From positions 248,001 to 312,000 of the forward strand of contig JARHVA010004255.1 in the NCBI GenBank assembly GCA_037957365.1: a DNA stretch of 64,000 nucleotides, in the 5' to 3' direction. This DNA is from Torreya grandis (taxonomy: Eukaryota > Streptophyta > Pinopsida > Cupressales > Taxaceae). A model generated the notes under the pieces. It made no database searches and was not told the origin of the DNA. It saw nothing but the letters and a program-made list of their open reading frames with translations. Shown piece by piece: positions 1-13,059 of this stretch; positions within the stretch are counted from its first letter, which is position 1, and each line of letters begins with the position of its first letter. Made by a program: the position numbers and the translations under genes.

Positions 1-3000
1 GATGAATGAAAAAGTATTGAAGTATTAGTGAATGATTTCTAATTTTTTTTTGAAGATTAAAATAGATGGATATGGCATCTACATTCATTAATACCACTCA
101 GGTGGTCAAACATAGAAAATACATTCTTGTAGATTAGGCTTAATATTGAGCCTAAACCCTAAGAAATGTCAAATTTATCCATAAGACCACATTAACCCTC
201 TAAAATATATGATAAAATTCAAGGGAGAGTAGAATATGAATTAGATCCATTAGTTTGTAGAGAGAATCACCAAGCCGGTCAATTTGGCCTAAACCTCTAT
301 CAGACCTACTTAGAATGTAAGAAAGAGCTCAATAGACTAGTTTAATTCAATCATACCTATATGGAAGGACTGCATGGTGACTCAAGGATTTGGTTATATT
401 TTAATTGGGTATCTATCTCAAACTTAGTGAGATTATTTTTGAATTTAGACATCAAGATTTTATGAAAAATCTTTAACAATCCAAACTATAAAAATCCCTC
501 TCAAAAACCTTATACAGACCCGATGAAGAAGAAATAAATGGGAATGATTTTGAAAGGATTAAATTGGTATTGAAACTATTTTGGACATATATATCACTCT
601 TTCATTCTCCTCATCACCCATTTGTTCCATAGTATCTCTTGTTTGAACATCCCTAACATGGTGTCTCTTATAGGATTTAATTGGTTGTATAGGTGAAAAG
701 GTAATTATTGAATAGGAGTCATTGTAGAAGGTGCTTAGAGACTTGTTATAACACCTCATATCCATTTCTCACATTTATTTATCATGATAATACCTATGTT
801 ATTTCATCTAATACAAGCATTCCTAAATAAAAAATGAGAATAAAATGAATTTTTAGTGTGAAAAGTGAGAAGTGTGACAATGAAGCTTTAAAGGTCTATT
901 TGAAAGACCAAAGGACAAATATGTATTCAATAGGTTTCCTAAAAAATCTTTAATACACCTCCATGATAAATTGTAGGTTTTTGGTTCTTATTTATACATC
1001 ACATATGCTTGGCCTTGCACACTTGAATAAAATGGAAAACTAAGATGAAAAACCTTCTAGTATGTTGTTATAGCTAGGGAAGAGTTTAGAATCAAGATTA
1101 GAAAAAACATAAAAAATGATGTAGATGCACCTAAAAGGGTATTGTTATCTCCATAATACTTATATCTCTACTTGAACCAAGGTGAGAGGACCAAAGGGGT
1201 AGCTTACTCACATGGAGAGATTCTATAATTCAACCTCCATGGGGATTTTTAGCACAAAGAAGTCATAGATATGACTAGGCCACAATAAAACTCATTCACT
1301 CCACCTAGGAAGGGTTATCACATAGAATGAAAAAATTTAATATGTCATATACAAGCTATTGAAGATAGATTTAAAAGTGATTACAAATTTCATTCTAAAG
1401 AATTTTCAACAACAAAGGGGTTGAATAAAAGACTGCAATGCTAGGATTTAAAGCCCAAAATGTAGACACATGTTAAGTATACAATATCTTGTACATATTT
1501 AAGAAAATAACACTTATGATATTCAAAGGGTGTGTTATATGTAGGGTAGGATAGTTTTATAATAATAAATATTAAGGGCATGGTGTGTTGGATATTTTTC
1601 AATCAACAAGGGATCTTACAATATTCATGACATTATTCTTAGCAAATATGTAGAAAAAAATCAAACACAATATAAATCAAATGCTAAATGATCCCTCAAT
1701 ATTAGAATATACATTGAAACTATATTCTTAGATTCTTTTCCCTTTCAAATCCATAAATGTAGGGTTCCCTAACAAGTTATTTAGCAACATACTTATAAGT
1801 TGAACTATATAAAGGGATTTATAACCTAGATCCATGCTAAAAATGATAACTACTAATGAACACAAACCTAAATACCTAATCAGTATAACGTGTAAAATGT
1901 ATTTTTCCACTTCATCAATAGGAAATAGGAAAGAACCACAAGCATTTTCATTAACTTGAAAAGAATCCTTACATACATTAGTTTTTGAAAATATTGCTAA
2001 GGGGATAAGCATGGAAAGTTTTCTCTTTTTAAAAAGTAGATATAAACATGCTCTCAATGATTGATAATGATTTTACAACTGTAACCACCTTAGTAAGAGA
2101 GATATATCACACATAGTATTGATCCCAAAAAATATGAATAGCCTAGACTTGGAGAGAAACAAATACCAATAACAACTCACACACAATGACCAACATAATG
2201 GCCAACCAATCCCTTGAATAGAGGATAAGCCTACTATTTATACATTTTTTACCCATTTCAAATTTACAGTTGTCAAATTCCTACCAAGATGCTCCTAGCT
2301 AAAAAAAATCCTTTGCCATACTTGAAATATTCATGTAACTACAAGAAAAATCATTACTAAAACTACCTCTACAAGAAATGATGAAGATTCGGATCACATC
2401 CTTTGATTTCTTGGCTAAAGATGCCCCCTACATGAGATGGAAGGAGAATATTGATGGTGGAGGGAAAACAACCATTTGTATTTATGTGGAACTACCTTAA
2501 GATGCCCTAGACCACTTTCTTGCATAGGTAGAACCTCTTATATTATTTCCCTTCCCTTTATGCATTCCATAAAACAAACTACTCTTGCAATGATGGCATG
2601 GGAATATTTTGGATCCATGGTTTCTCAAGAGATCTTCTTTGAAGTGGCCCATCTTGTATTTTTAAGCCTATAATTTCTATCTCATGGAGGAAGAACAACA
2701 ATAAAAAAAATTCAAGAGACTTAGGTCATTTTCAACCTTTTAACCTTTTGGATCCAACTTGCCTTTCCATATTTGACATTTTACAAAAAAAATATTTTTA
2801 CATATGGCCTTTGAGGGATTCCCTCATATATTTTTTAATGTAAAAAATGTATTATTTTCAACCTTTGACTTTTTTGGGCCATCCATGGCCTTTCTCACAA
2901 ATTTATAATTTTGCCAAGTCAACCTACTATCAATGGTGGAAGATCCACCAATTTCCTTGCACAAGGTCCTTGAATGTGTCATACATGCCTATGTGGCATT

Positions 3001-3287
3001 TTTATGTCACTATGTTCACCATAGGGCATATGTCAACACATCATTAGGTCCATATTATTTAACAATTCACTTAATATAAGCACTACCAAATCTTGGTTTG
3101 TATGATGAACATGAGCCATGCCACTTGGATAATCCATGGGCTTTATGTGCTCTATATAGTCAATCTCTACCAATATATCACCTTTATGCCATGTATAAAA
3201 TTATTATTTCCATAAATCCTTTAATATTTTATCTCTCATTTATACCATTGATCTTGATTTTAATGATCGAATGCCATTGACTATCTA
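1..3287. other. AT-rich region with no recognised gene
   Basis: No open frame here exceeds about 110 codons, and none of the translations carries a domain I recognise. The longest, on the minus strand at 1728-2057, is hydrophobic and low in complexity. I found no LTR pair, primer-binding site or polypurine tract. It is probably old transposon sequence decayed beyond recognition, but that is inference from the surroundings. Confidence 0.5.
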
Positions 3288-3655
3288 CTATGGCCTAAAT
3301 TTTATGTCCACGCACCCATTATTTGACATTAGTGTGAATATCCTTGATGGGCATGTGACAATCAAATTTAAACTCTAATAAATAATCAACAAAATTAATT
3401 TTGATGTTCAATTTCTTTTCATTTGACACCCTTGTGAACATATTTTATGGGCACATGACCCTCAAATTTGAGCTCCAACAGATAGTTATCATGGCTTAAA
3501 TTTGGCAATCATATGCCCATCATTTGATGTTCATGTGACTATCAAGGACATCTATAAGACCATCAAATTTAATCCCTACTATATAATGGTTGAGCTTAAT
3601 TTTGATGTCCACGTGACTGTCAATGATTTCCATGTGATAGTCATACTTATACAAC
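3288..3655. repeat. Degenerate tandem repeat, about 103-bp unit
   Basis: About 3.5 diverged copies start near 3291, 3390, 3493 and 3593. Each opens with a TTAAATTTT(G)ATGT-like stretch. The first three then have ATTTGA(C/T)... TGTGA and end with a TCAAATTT box followed by an A/T-rich tail. The last copy is cut short. Copies differ at many positions, so the array is old. No coding role is apparent. Confidence 0.5.
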
Positions 3656-4007
3656 TTAGATGAATTTCTTTAGGACTTTACTCATCAGGCCTTCTCCCCC
3701 ACAACAACTTGGCTTTTAGGATAATTGTTTTGGGCATTTTTTCTTTGGCATTCTTATTTGCATTTAACCTTTGGGCCCTTAGGAATTTTGTTCTACAACA
3801 TTTATTTAGGAGTTTTATTCTATGCTAATTTTGTTGGGATAATTATTTTGGACATTTTGTCAAAAATAATTTCCCCAAAGCAACTGACATTTACATATTT
3901 CCCAAAGCAATCAAACTTAAGATTTTTTCCCAAAATATTTCAATTTTATCAAGCTTTTGTGTGAATAGAATAACTATAATAATTTGGCTTCTAGGATATT
4001 TGTACCA

Positions 4008-4137
4008 GACAAAATTTCTAATGGAAATAATCTTTTGAGATTTTTGTTGTAGATAAAATATCCAATGGAAATAAGCTGTTGGAATTTTTTCCATGGATAA
4101 AATATCCAAAATAAATAGGTATTTGGGATTTTTTAAA
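4008..4137. repeat. Three-copy tandem repeat, 43-44 bp unit
   Basis: Units start at 4008, 4052 and 4095. Each begins with GA(C/T)AAAAT(T/A)TCYAA and continues through an AATAAG-like stretch to a T-rich GGATTTTT tail. A spacing of 44 and 43 bases with clear similarity supports a short local duplication. Confidence 0.6.
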
Positions 4138-4650
4138 AACTCTTTGGCTGAAACATCGAATTTTTTTAGACTTATTTCATGTGAAAAATACCCAAAGTAA
4201 AAATATATTCATCATATGATAATTAAAATACCAAATTAAGACTTAGCCAATCTAACATGAAACTTGACATATAATGAACATTTGTAAATAGGACTTGGAA
4301 TGAGGACATAGGCATTTAAACTTAACAAGGGATCAATTTATTTAGTATAATTTTAGGCACTAACATTGTCTCTTAATTGATGATTCATACCCATTTTGGG
4401 TGTGCAAATAACCCCAAAACGTAAGACTAGGTGCTAATCTATTGGGCCATAGAGTCAAGACTTATCAATTTCAGTGAACACCTATGAAAACTCAATAAAA
4501 CATGGTAGACTTAACAAATACAGATCAAGAGGATCTAGAAATAAACACATGATTAAAAAATGAAGGGAAACTATACAATCAAAGCTTGAAGTAGAGGAGA
4601 AATAAAGTAACATAAGGATAAATAAATAAAACACTATATAATTATGTACA
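4138..4650. other. No recognised feature
   Basis: AT-rich sequence between the small tandem repeat and the end of the gypsy-1 pol remnant. On the minus strand it would hold the 3' untranslated part and 3' LTR of gypsy-1. I could not find a second LTR copy to confirm this. Confidence 0.35.
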
Positions 4651-4654
4651 TAGT

Positions 4655-5905
4655 TACAGATGGAATGAGTCCAAGAAGTTATTTAGATATCTTCCATTGA
4701 CTAGTAAATACAATATTTCACCATCCAAGTCTCTTAGAAATAAAGTATGTTCCATAATATGGCAATCAATGGAATAGGGACCCATCCACAAGGCATCCAA
4801 TTTTCAATGCTTTCCTTTCTCTTCATGTCTACTATCCCAAACTAGAACCAGATCACCTACTTGGAAGCCTCTTAGAGTGACCTTCCTATCAAATATCTTC
4901 TTTAGCTTCTCTTTAAACCTAAGGTGTCTCTCATGATCTTGTCTTCAAATCTCATCAAACTCAATAATATAGTTCATCCCACTTTCATAGTGATTTATTT
5001 GTCCACCATCTTATAGTTACTACACAAGCTGATAGGTAGGAAACTATAAATTCATAGTAAAAATTTCTTGAGCTCCATAAAAAATCTCAAAATGGATTTC
5101 TCTTGTATCTCTCTTAGGTATAATCCTATCAACCCATAAGGCAAACTTCATTTATTCACCCCACTTCTTATTTTGCTTCTAATATTCATCTGATGATCTT
5201 GAGAAAGTTATTGTTACTCAATTCCACTTTCTCATTCCCTTGAGGGTTATAATTTGAAGCATAGGTCAATTTAATCCCATACTCTTTATAAAATTCCACT
5301 AAAGGTTTAGCTTTGAAATGGTATTATTAGTAATAAATTTGATAGGCATACCAAATCTACAAATAATCTAACTTAGTAAAAATCCATAACCACCTAGTAA
5401 GTTGCTTTCTTTGTAGGGACCAATTCAAACATTTTTGTGAAGTAGTTAGTTGCAACTACTATCCATCTATGTCTATATCTTGACAAATCAATAATTTATC
5501 CAATAAAATCCATTCCCCATTATCCGGATGGGCCTTCAATCATCACAATCTATAAGGGAAAAGAACTTAAAGCTTTTATCCTCCTAAAAAAATGCTAACA
5601 CTTCTTAGACTTTATAACTTTCTAAGAAACATATTTGAATAATGATGGCCACCTATAACTATCTCTCAAAATTTTATGAGCTATAACCTTAGGTAAAAAA
5701 TGGCCACCACATACTCCACTATGAAAGTCTTCAATCAAGTCAGTAGTTTGTTCTTCTAACACACATCTTATGAGAGCCCCATTTATATTCTTCCATGCTA
5801 ATCCATTTTCAGTCAAGACATATTTCTGGGAAACAAGATTGAGAGTTCTTCTTTGATCTTATCCAAGTTAGGGGGATATTTAAGATTTCATAAGTAGTAA
5901 AAAAT
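4655..5905 (-). pseudogene. gypsy-1 integrase (broken)
   Basis: The zinc-binding head lies at 5816-5622: HSGVCGGHFLPKVIAHKIL followed by YRWPSLFKYV, the HHCC-type arrangement. The core follows at about 5560-5000 with WGMDFIG-like and ATNYFTKMFE-like segments, in which the first catalytic Asp appears as Asn, and a NPQGNEKVELSNNN-like segment. The C-terminal tail near 4850-4655 reads LDALWMGPYSID and NGRYLNNFLDSFHL, as in Tat elements. Several stops break the frame. It would insert cDNA into chromosomes if intact. Confidence 0.75.
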
Positions 5906-6097
5906 ATCTCTAGAACATGAAGACAAGATAAATTAACTCAAAGAATCATCAATAGTGTTCACCTCAACAACTTGCAAATTAGTCTCAACCATAAGCTTGG
6001 ATATACCCATCCATCTTGCTAAATTGGTGTTTTGAATATCCATATCATGCTCTTACAACATGTTAACCCACATGCATCTCATGTTGGGTACTTTAGT

Positions 6098-7330
6098 CTA
6101 AGTCAAGATTTTCTTCACCATGGTATGTGGGACATAAGCAATAGTATTTGAACTTAGAACATAAGGCTTGAACATCTTGTCAAATTTTAAGAGAGTGAAA
6201 ACTTGTTTTTCCATAATGGTATAATTTAGTTTAGGACCTTGCATATATTTTCTAAAGAAAGCTATAGTCTGCTCATGACCTTCTTCATTATTTTGAAATA
6301 AGACATCACCAACAATATTATATGATGCAAAAGAGAATATTTGAAATGGATTAATGTAATCAGGGCAGGATAAAATAGGGGTAGACTTTAAAGCTCCTTT
6401 GATGTTATTGAATGCTTCCATGACCTTCTCATCCCACTTGATTATCTGGTCCTTCTTCAACATGGAAGTAATAGGTAGAGTGATCTCTATAAAACTAGAC
6501 ACAAACCTTCTTATGAAATTAATTTTCCCAAAGAAGGATTGAATTCCTTTCTCAGACTACGGGATATGCAATTTGTCAATGGATTCTACCCTTTTGGGGT
6601 CAATCATGACACCATATTTTGACACTATATGTCTTAACAAATTGGAATTTTGCACTCTAAACTGGTATTTATTAAGATTAATCAAAATTTCTAACTACCT
6701 ACATCTAATAAACACTTTCTCTAGATGCTCCAAATGTTCTTCTCTAGTCTTAGAGTACATAGAAATGTCATTCTGATACACAACTATAAAATTATTAATT
6801 ATCCCTACAAAAGTAACATCCATAGATCATTGGAATGTTATAACAATATTGATTAACCCAAAATGCATCCTCATATATACATACATTCCGCAAGGCATTA
6901 TGAAGGTGGTCTTGGGTCTCTCAGATTCCTTTACCACAACTTGGTTATACCTTGAGAAACCATCTAATGTGGACAACAACTCTAATGTAGTAACACTCTA
7001 TAGTAGGTTCTCCATATTAGGTAGAGGATAATTATCTCTCAAAAAATCCTTTTTATTTAATTTCAAAAATACACAAACAAGTAGATGTCACCATTTTATT
7101 TCTCATAGGGACTAAATTTATAAATCATGATGAAAACCTGATGGACTGAATGATACCACCATCCCTTAGTTTCTTTAACACATCCTATATCTTAGTGGCC
7201 AAGATGGGGTTAATAGGTCTCTATTTATACGTAAAATGCTTACTATCAGGCTATAATGGGATGACATGTTAAAATAAGTCTTCCCTATATGATTTCAACT
7301 CAAAATAAGACCATGTTAAATAACCCTAGT
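6098..7330 (-). pseudogene. gypsy-1 reverse transcriptase and RNase H (broken)
   Basis: From about 7000 down, the minus frame gives SRYNQVVV, then PKTTFIMPCGMYVYMRM and MHFGLINIVITFQ, the standard RT palm order. The catalytic YxDD box has become VYQNDIS, losing its first Asp, so the enzyme would be inactive. The segment 6502-6098 stays open for 134 codons and shows the connection and Ty3 RNase H: FNNIKGALKSTPILSCPDY, VLFQNNEEGHEQTIAFF and YTIMEKQVFTL. It would have copied genomic RNA in virus-like particles. Confidence 0.8.
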
Positions 7331-7729
7331 ACCCTTTAAATAGTTGCAAGTAAACTTGCTTCTTAGTTTCACTTAGGTGAGTACCTAACCAAAAAAATTT
7401 GGATTCTCATGAGAATATAAAGTATACTCAATAATGTATCTTGAGATGAATGATTCTCTTGATTTTATTCTATCAACTCCATCAAAATATGCTTCTAAAC
7501 TTACCAGACCTCTAGGGAATAGGTTTGTCTTTAACTAAATAATGTCCTTCCCATCACAAACTTAAACCATAGATTCCAAGGCTATGAGCTAATCATGGAA
7601 CTCAACCTCATAATTTAAAAAACTTCTAATCTGATCATCATCATCAAACACATATCAATGATGAACATTATCTATGATTGAAAGCAGGACAAGCACATCC
7701 ACCTGATACTAACAATGACGGCCCATATT

Positions 7730-8700
7730 TGGAATGTCAAATTAAGCACCTAGCCCTGTAAGTCTATCCACTTTTTTATTTAAATTTCTATCATGATAAA
7801 AAATATTTAATGCATCAAATAATTCGAGTAAATCTTGAACAACATTCTAATATTGTTTCAACATTTTGTTTTTAGTGGCATAAGCATTGTAAACTTGCTT
7901 AACCACTAGCTTAGAATCACCCTTTACAATAAAAAATTTAATTTCATGTTTGCAGTCATTTTAGAAAGCAAGAAAGAGTGCCTCATACTCATTAGTATTA
8001 TTTGTGCACTCAAAGGATATTTGAAAAGAAAACTTAAATAATTTACCATTAGGGGCATGAAAAAGAACCCTAGGTCCATTTCTAAGATTAGAGCAAGCCC
8101 CTTCAAAACACATCTTTCAAACTAAACCTTTGTTAGGTTCAATATCAAGAACAACAAGATGTTAATATTCATCAACATTACCAAAAAAGCTACCAAATTC
8201 AACATCTATGTAAAACACTTCATTTAGATCACGTTTTAGATCTTCAATCACATATAGTATCTTTGGCTCTCTATAAAATTTGATCATATTACCCTTTAAT
8301 GTAATAGTGTCATAAAACAAGTCCATCTATATACTTCCACCCATGCTAGCATCCCATTTACATGATAAAAACATCCCCCACTTAGGTGGGTAGTCTAAAA
8401 CTAGCACATCCATATTTAAATCCTTACTAGGATGAACTACCAATTATACAACTAATCCCTTGACTTGTCCCACAACTGGTACCTCTCATGAGTCTATGGC
8501 ATAACCTTTTCCAAAGGCTATCATAATCTTAACTTTGATAAGATTTAGGACATGTAGGGGCATTATGTTGTAGGAAGCATCAGAATCAAACATATAGTTA
8601 TGAACAATAAAACCATTAATCAATAGGGTTATGTAAAATGGATCCACATTCAGCTAACTTTCTACCAATGTAATCCCCAAATACACTTCTCGAGTGGATT
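7730..8700 (-). pseudogene. gypsy-1 protease and extra RNase H domain (broken)
   Basis: The minus-strand translation near 8620 contains YMFDSDASYNIMPL, matching the aspartic protease pattern D-S-G-A with Gly changed to Asp. It is followed by a YPPKWGMFLS-like stretch typical of Tat protease tails. Between about 8130 and 7730 lies an RNase H fold: EGACSNLRNG (Asp to Glu at the first catalytic position), TNNTNEYEAL, KGDSKLVVKQV and KKVDRL. These match the four acidic positions of type I (archaeal-like) RNase H. Stops interrupt the frame. This domain precedes RT, whereas the ordinary Ty3 RNase H follows it. Confidence 0.75.
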
Positions 8701-8721
8701 CAATAACCTCTTTAGATTAAT

Positions 8722-11611
8722 TTTTTAGAGGTAAAATTGATAGAGGGTAAATTAGTGAGCCTAAAAAATCCAACTTTAATTATGATATTACAAACACTTA
8801 ATTAGTTAACATAAGCATTCATAAAGCATACACATTATTTATAGCAATGAGTAAGAGAGACAATGCAAGATCAATCACATAACATATGACATATGTGGGA
8901 AACCCTCTTGGGGAATAAAGCCCGCTAAAACTTGAAATTGGACTACTATCCTATAATAACAATAAATAATTTAGATCATCTATAAATGATTAAGGAATTA
9001 AAATCCCTATTTAGTGAGATTATAATCCCATAAGGTGTTGCCACACCTGTCTAGTTGAGATGCAACAAAAACTAGACTTTTAGCGAGTTTTACCTTACAC
9101 AGAGGATCCAAATACATTAGATGTTGAAATTACACAAAAAAACCTATGAACACATACACCTTGAATTAATGTATTTAACACCTGATGATGGACCTCTACT
9201 TATCACTCTTCACCTTTGCTCACACTCAAACAACAAGTGCACTAATCTACCAATAGAATTATGACCAATAGGTCATATAAATATTCTTTAATCTAATATT
9301 ATCTTGAACTCATCCTTGGGGAACTCTAATCCTCCTTCACTCCTTAAAACACACACAATCCTCTCTCAATAACTCTCCCAAGTCTTTCACATAAAGTCTA
9401 GAAATCACCAACTTTGATTTCACTATTTATAGAGAAGTCTTGATAATCACTACCTTGGTCAGCCATTAGGCATGAATTATCCCATAAGTCATTTCTCACA
9501 TAAATACACAACTCAACATAATATTCATAGGTTGGCCATAGCATCTATGGGTCACCCTTAATAAACTACACCTTTTAGTAACGCCCTCGTAGCTTTTATA
9601 GGTCTCATGGAGACCTATTCACCCATTTAGCACAATTTGTAGCACAATAAGAACACAATACCACTTTTAAATACATGGATCAACTCTTTATGTCCTTTTA
9701 GACATCCTCAAATGATCACAGTCATCTTTTCTCATCTCTACATATGCTCAATCAACATAAATAGAGACTTTATATTAAGGAACACCATTATCAAACACAT
9801 AGTCAATTTATTAAGCATTGTTCATACTCAAGATAGATTGATTACACCTCAAAAATACTCATAGATGATCCTAGTGGATTCTAAAACAATCCCCAATATT
9901 TAATTCACCATGAAACATCAAAATAGTATCCATATAATCTCATTTACTCTTCTCATATCACTTGCATAATAAGCACAAAAACATAGTTTACATTGAAGCT
10001 CAAAATATTTGTCTATACACACTTTAAAAGACTCAAATTCATATTTATATAATTTACCTTAGACTCCTCTACATATTTAATTTTTACTACATGGTAAAAT
10101 TCCTCTTGTATCGAAACATATGGTCCAAAAACCATCGACTATTTTTTCCCTTTGTAAAATTCAAATACAGATGGTCATAATTAATATTCAAACACAATGC
10201 TCGCATCTCATGTCCTCCCATATTTTTATTAATCTCACACCATAAATATTTTTATAACTTTTATTAATATTCCACCAAATCCAAATGTTAAGCATCTATC
10301 ACTTTGACCTCATCTCATGTAATTTGGAAACTTTGACTCAATGTGCTCCATCAATCTCTGAAAATTAGTTAGGTCTATAACTATCAATGTCCATCATGTG
10401 ATCAATATATACAAATTCCTAATCACTATTATATCCTTATCTTATCAATTTTATCAATCATTAAGCATCATGCATTTCTTTCCATATTGCTCAATATGCA
10501 TCGTTGATCTTTGATCTGTACAATCACCCGTACACCATTGGATATTCATTAGGTCCTAAATTTTAACTTTATTAACTAGTGAACACTTTAAGTCATTTTA
10601 CTCTATGTGAATCGTAAATATTAAATATATTAACTTTAATTATCCATTGGATCTCCACTCGATCCATATATTTAACATCATGTAAATTGACTAAGTATGG
10701 GGACTAACTACATTATGCCTAGAAAGCCTAATTTAAACCTCAATAACTTCTTCTATGCTTAGACATATGATCTCAAATTTTAATCATATGATCTCATCAC
10801 ATAGCATAATCCATACATATATTAAATTTATATTTTCACCTTTGTGCATACAAGATATAATTCAATTAAAATGCCTTCTCAAAATCTTCTGTCATAAAGC
10901 CAACTATGTTTAGAACTTACCTGTGAGGCCAACTTTGCTCTTGCATAACTTTTGATGTGTTTCAATTCATGATCTAAAATTTAGTTAAAATAAAATAAGA
11001 TAAAAAATAAATAAACATATATGATCTAATTTTATTGAAACATCCACATGTGTGATATATTTCACCATTAAAATGCTTACTCAGCTCTTCTTGCCACTTT
11101 GCAAATTTGGCTAAGTATGAGAAAACATTGAATTTTGTTTGAGAAGATAAATTTTCAATATCATATATTTGATCATGATTAAATGCATGAATTTAGATAT
11201 GTTTCATAAAAAATATGGACTAAATTTATCAAAACCATATGACCAACTCCCCTTGACTCACCTCCATGTGGTAATGGTGATGTCATCAATTTTCCTACTT
11301 AGATTTTTTGCCACTAAATCCAAAGTGTATAAATGAAAATTATGGAAAAACATATGAATTCCAATTATTCACAAAATAAATAAAATAATATAAAACATCT
11401 TAGGGACCTATTTCACATCCTAAAATCATAATACTCATCCCTGAACAACTCTAACCATGCCAAAATTGAAGAGCAACCAAGCCAACTTCAAGCATACTAG
11501 GACAAGCACATTACACACTTTGTCATTATCATATAGACTATAAAAGATATTCATCCACTAAGAAATACACCTCCATAATATCATCATGAATTCACTAAAA
11601 ACTATCCAACA
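8722..11611 (-). repeat. copia-1 3' LTR (left copy)
   Basis: About 2.9 kb. It aligns with the right copy from 19882: for instance AATTAGTGAGCC near 8750 and 19920, and ATATGGTCCAAAAACCAT near 10119 and 20900. It ends in CCAACA, directly followed by a polypurine tract on the minus strand. About 400 bases around 9560-9930 have no counterpart in the right copy. The copies are well diverged, so the insertion is old. Confidence 0.75.
9424..9431 (-). promoter_or_regulatory. Putative TATA box of copia-1 LTR
   Basis: TATAAATA on the minus strand. It is conserved in the other LTR at 20588-20595 and placed as expected for a core promoter. No transcription start is shown by the sequence. Confidence 0.5.
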
Positions 11612-11623
11612 ATCTCCTCCTTT
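11612..11623 (-). other. copia-1 polypurine tract
   Basis: The minus strand reads AAAGGAGGAGAT directly before the 3' LTR. The same arrangement (AAAGGGGGAGAT) precedes the copia-3 LTR at 56641. It primes plus-strand DNA synthesis during reverse transcription. Confidence 0.75.
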
Positions 11624-13050
11624 GTCATTGATGTCAACACACATCATATATATCAATATACAACTCACCTTCCTTCTCTCTCTTCAAGAACTCTCACAAC
11701 AAAAACTTTATCCCCTTTAACACAATGATAAAGTGAGAAAATTATGATATCGAGGATGTAAAAATACTACCAATAAGAGTAGACCATCTTATAAATATAT
11801 TAAAGACTCCCTATTACCTTGAGCCTACCATTTCTTGCCTTGATAACTTCCTCTTGCTCCATGCCAACACTCTCTTCAACCAAGCACTGAAACCATTGAA
11901 TAAAGAACAAAACAACTATTGGAAACTAACGTAACTCACCAAAAATAATTTATAGGGACTCCCCCTAATATCTCTAAGCCATTGTACCTTTTGAAACATC
12001 TAGAGGGATACCATGTAGAATCAACACATAGGCTTAATACCCTTCTCTCTCAAACCATCTCAAGGACCATCAATATTAATTCCTACCACTCACCAAACTA
12101 GAAACATTCTCTAAAACAACTTGAGCACTCTCCTTGAAACAAACCTACCTTTATCTTTTGGAGGAACTGAGCAAAAAAACACTCTTTTTCAAACTAGGCC
12201 TATTTAGCCTCCTTGTAGACCTACTTAGAACTTACAGATCCCATAATTTTTAGTAGAGACATATTTACGACCTAAAACTCCATATTTGGAGCACTCTTAT
12301 ATGCCCCCTCAATCACACCAAGATCATCCTATTGTATATACTTCCCCCATAAACAAATGGAGTAAAATCATGAGTTGTTGATCCCCCTTAACCAGTGACC
12401 TTCTAATATCAACACAAGTCTCTGTACAAATTGGCATTATGATTTTGAACCCACAAACTTACTTCTCCATAATAAATATGTCTCCTAAGAGGCATAGGTA
12501 GACACACCTTATTTCACAATGTCCAAGAATAATGTGAAATTAGGAGTTTCCCAAAATCCTCATATTTCTTCTCCTCCTTGGTAATCTAATGCTTATAGTT
12601 GTTCTTATTATTCTTAGGATTAATAGAATCAAAATTCTCAACTACTACATCATTCTCCTTTTCTTCTAGAATTTGATTGATAATACATGGAGACAAAAAA
12701 TATTCATGACATACCTTTTCATTTAAAGAATCCACCTTCTAGTTTGGAACCTCATCATTAGTCATAAAAAAATGATGTTCTATACATGATATATGCTTTA
12801 AAATAGCATTATGTTAACTTAAATCCATATATACCTTAGGACTAGCCTCAACTAGTATCTTGGTCTTCTCATTAAGATTGATCTCTTCATTCTCAATATG
12901 ATTAGACAATGAGACCTCTTCATACTCTTCAAATTTTTAAGATTATACAACATATTTAAATAAGCTACTTGGACCTATAGTATTATCATAACTCACATTT
13001 GTCACCTTTGGCTTTCATGTGTTAACATGCCTTCTTTCTTATACTCTAGG
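11624..13050. other. copia-1 internal stretch, no recognised domain
   Basis: About 1.4 kb between the PPT and the last zinc knuckle. Minus-strand translations are rich in Asn, Lys and Glu, with many stops. I see no protease, integrase or RT motif. It may be a decayed gag spacer or unrelated filler. Confidence 0.4.
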
Positions 13051-13059
13051 ATCCTGATT

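Larger units (their letters stand above)
4655..8721 (-). mobile_element. gypsy-1: decayed Tat-like Ty3/gypsy pol remnant
   Basis: Reading the minus strand from 8700 down to 4655 gives, in order, an aspartic protease remnant, an RNase H-like domain, reverse transcriptase, the usual Ty3 RNase H, and integrase with its zinc-binding head. The order and the NGRYLNNF-like pol terminus fit the Tat group. The frame is broken by many stops and shifts. Gag and the 5' LTR are absent: on the upstream side the element is cut by the copia-1 LTR at 8722. No TSD or LTR pair was found, so the outer ends are not defined. Confidence 0.8.

Noticed and set aside
1728..2057. Minus-strand 109-codon frame with hydrophobic segments
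   Set aside because: No family resemblance, atypical composition and no supporting signals; likely chance in AT-rich DNA.
2476..3280. Cluster of short plus-strand frames
   Set aside because: Each is 60-66 codons, in different frames, with no motif and no splice or promoter context.
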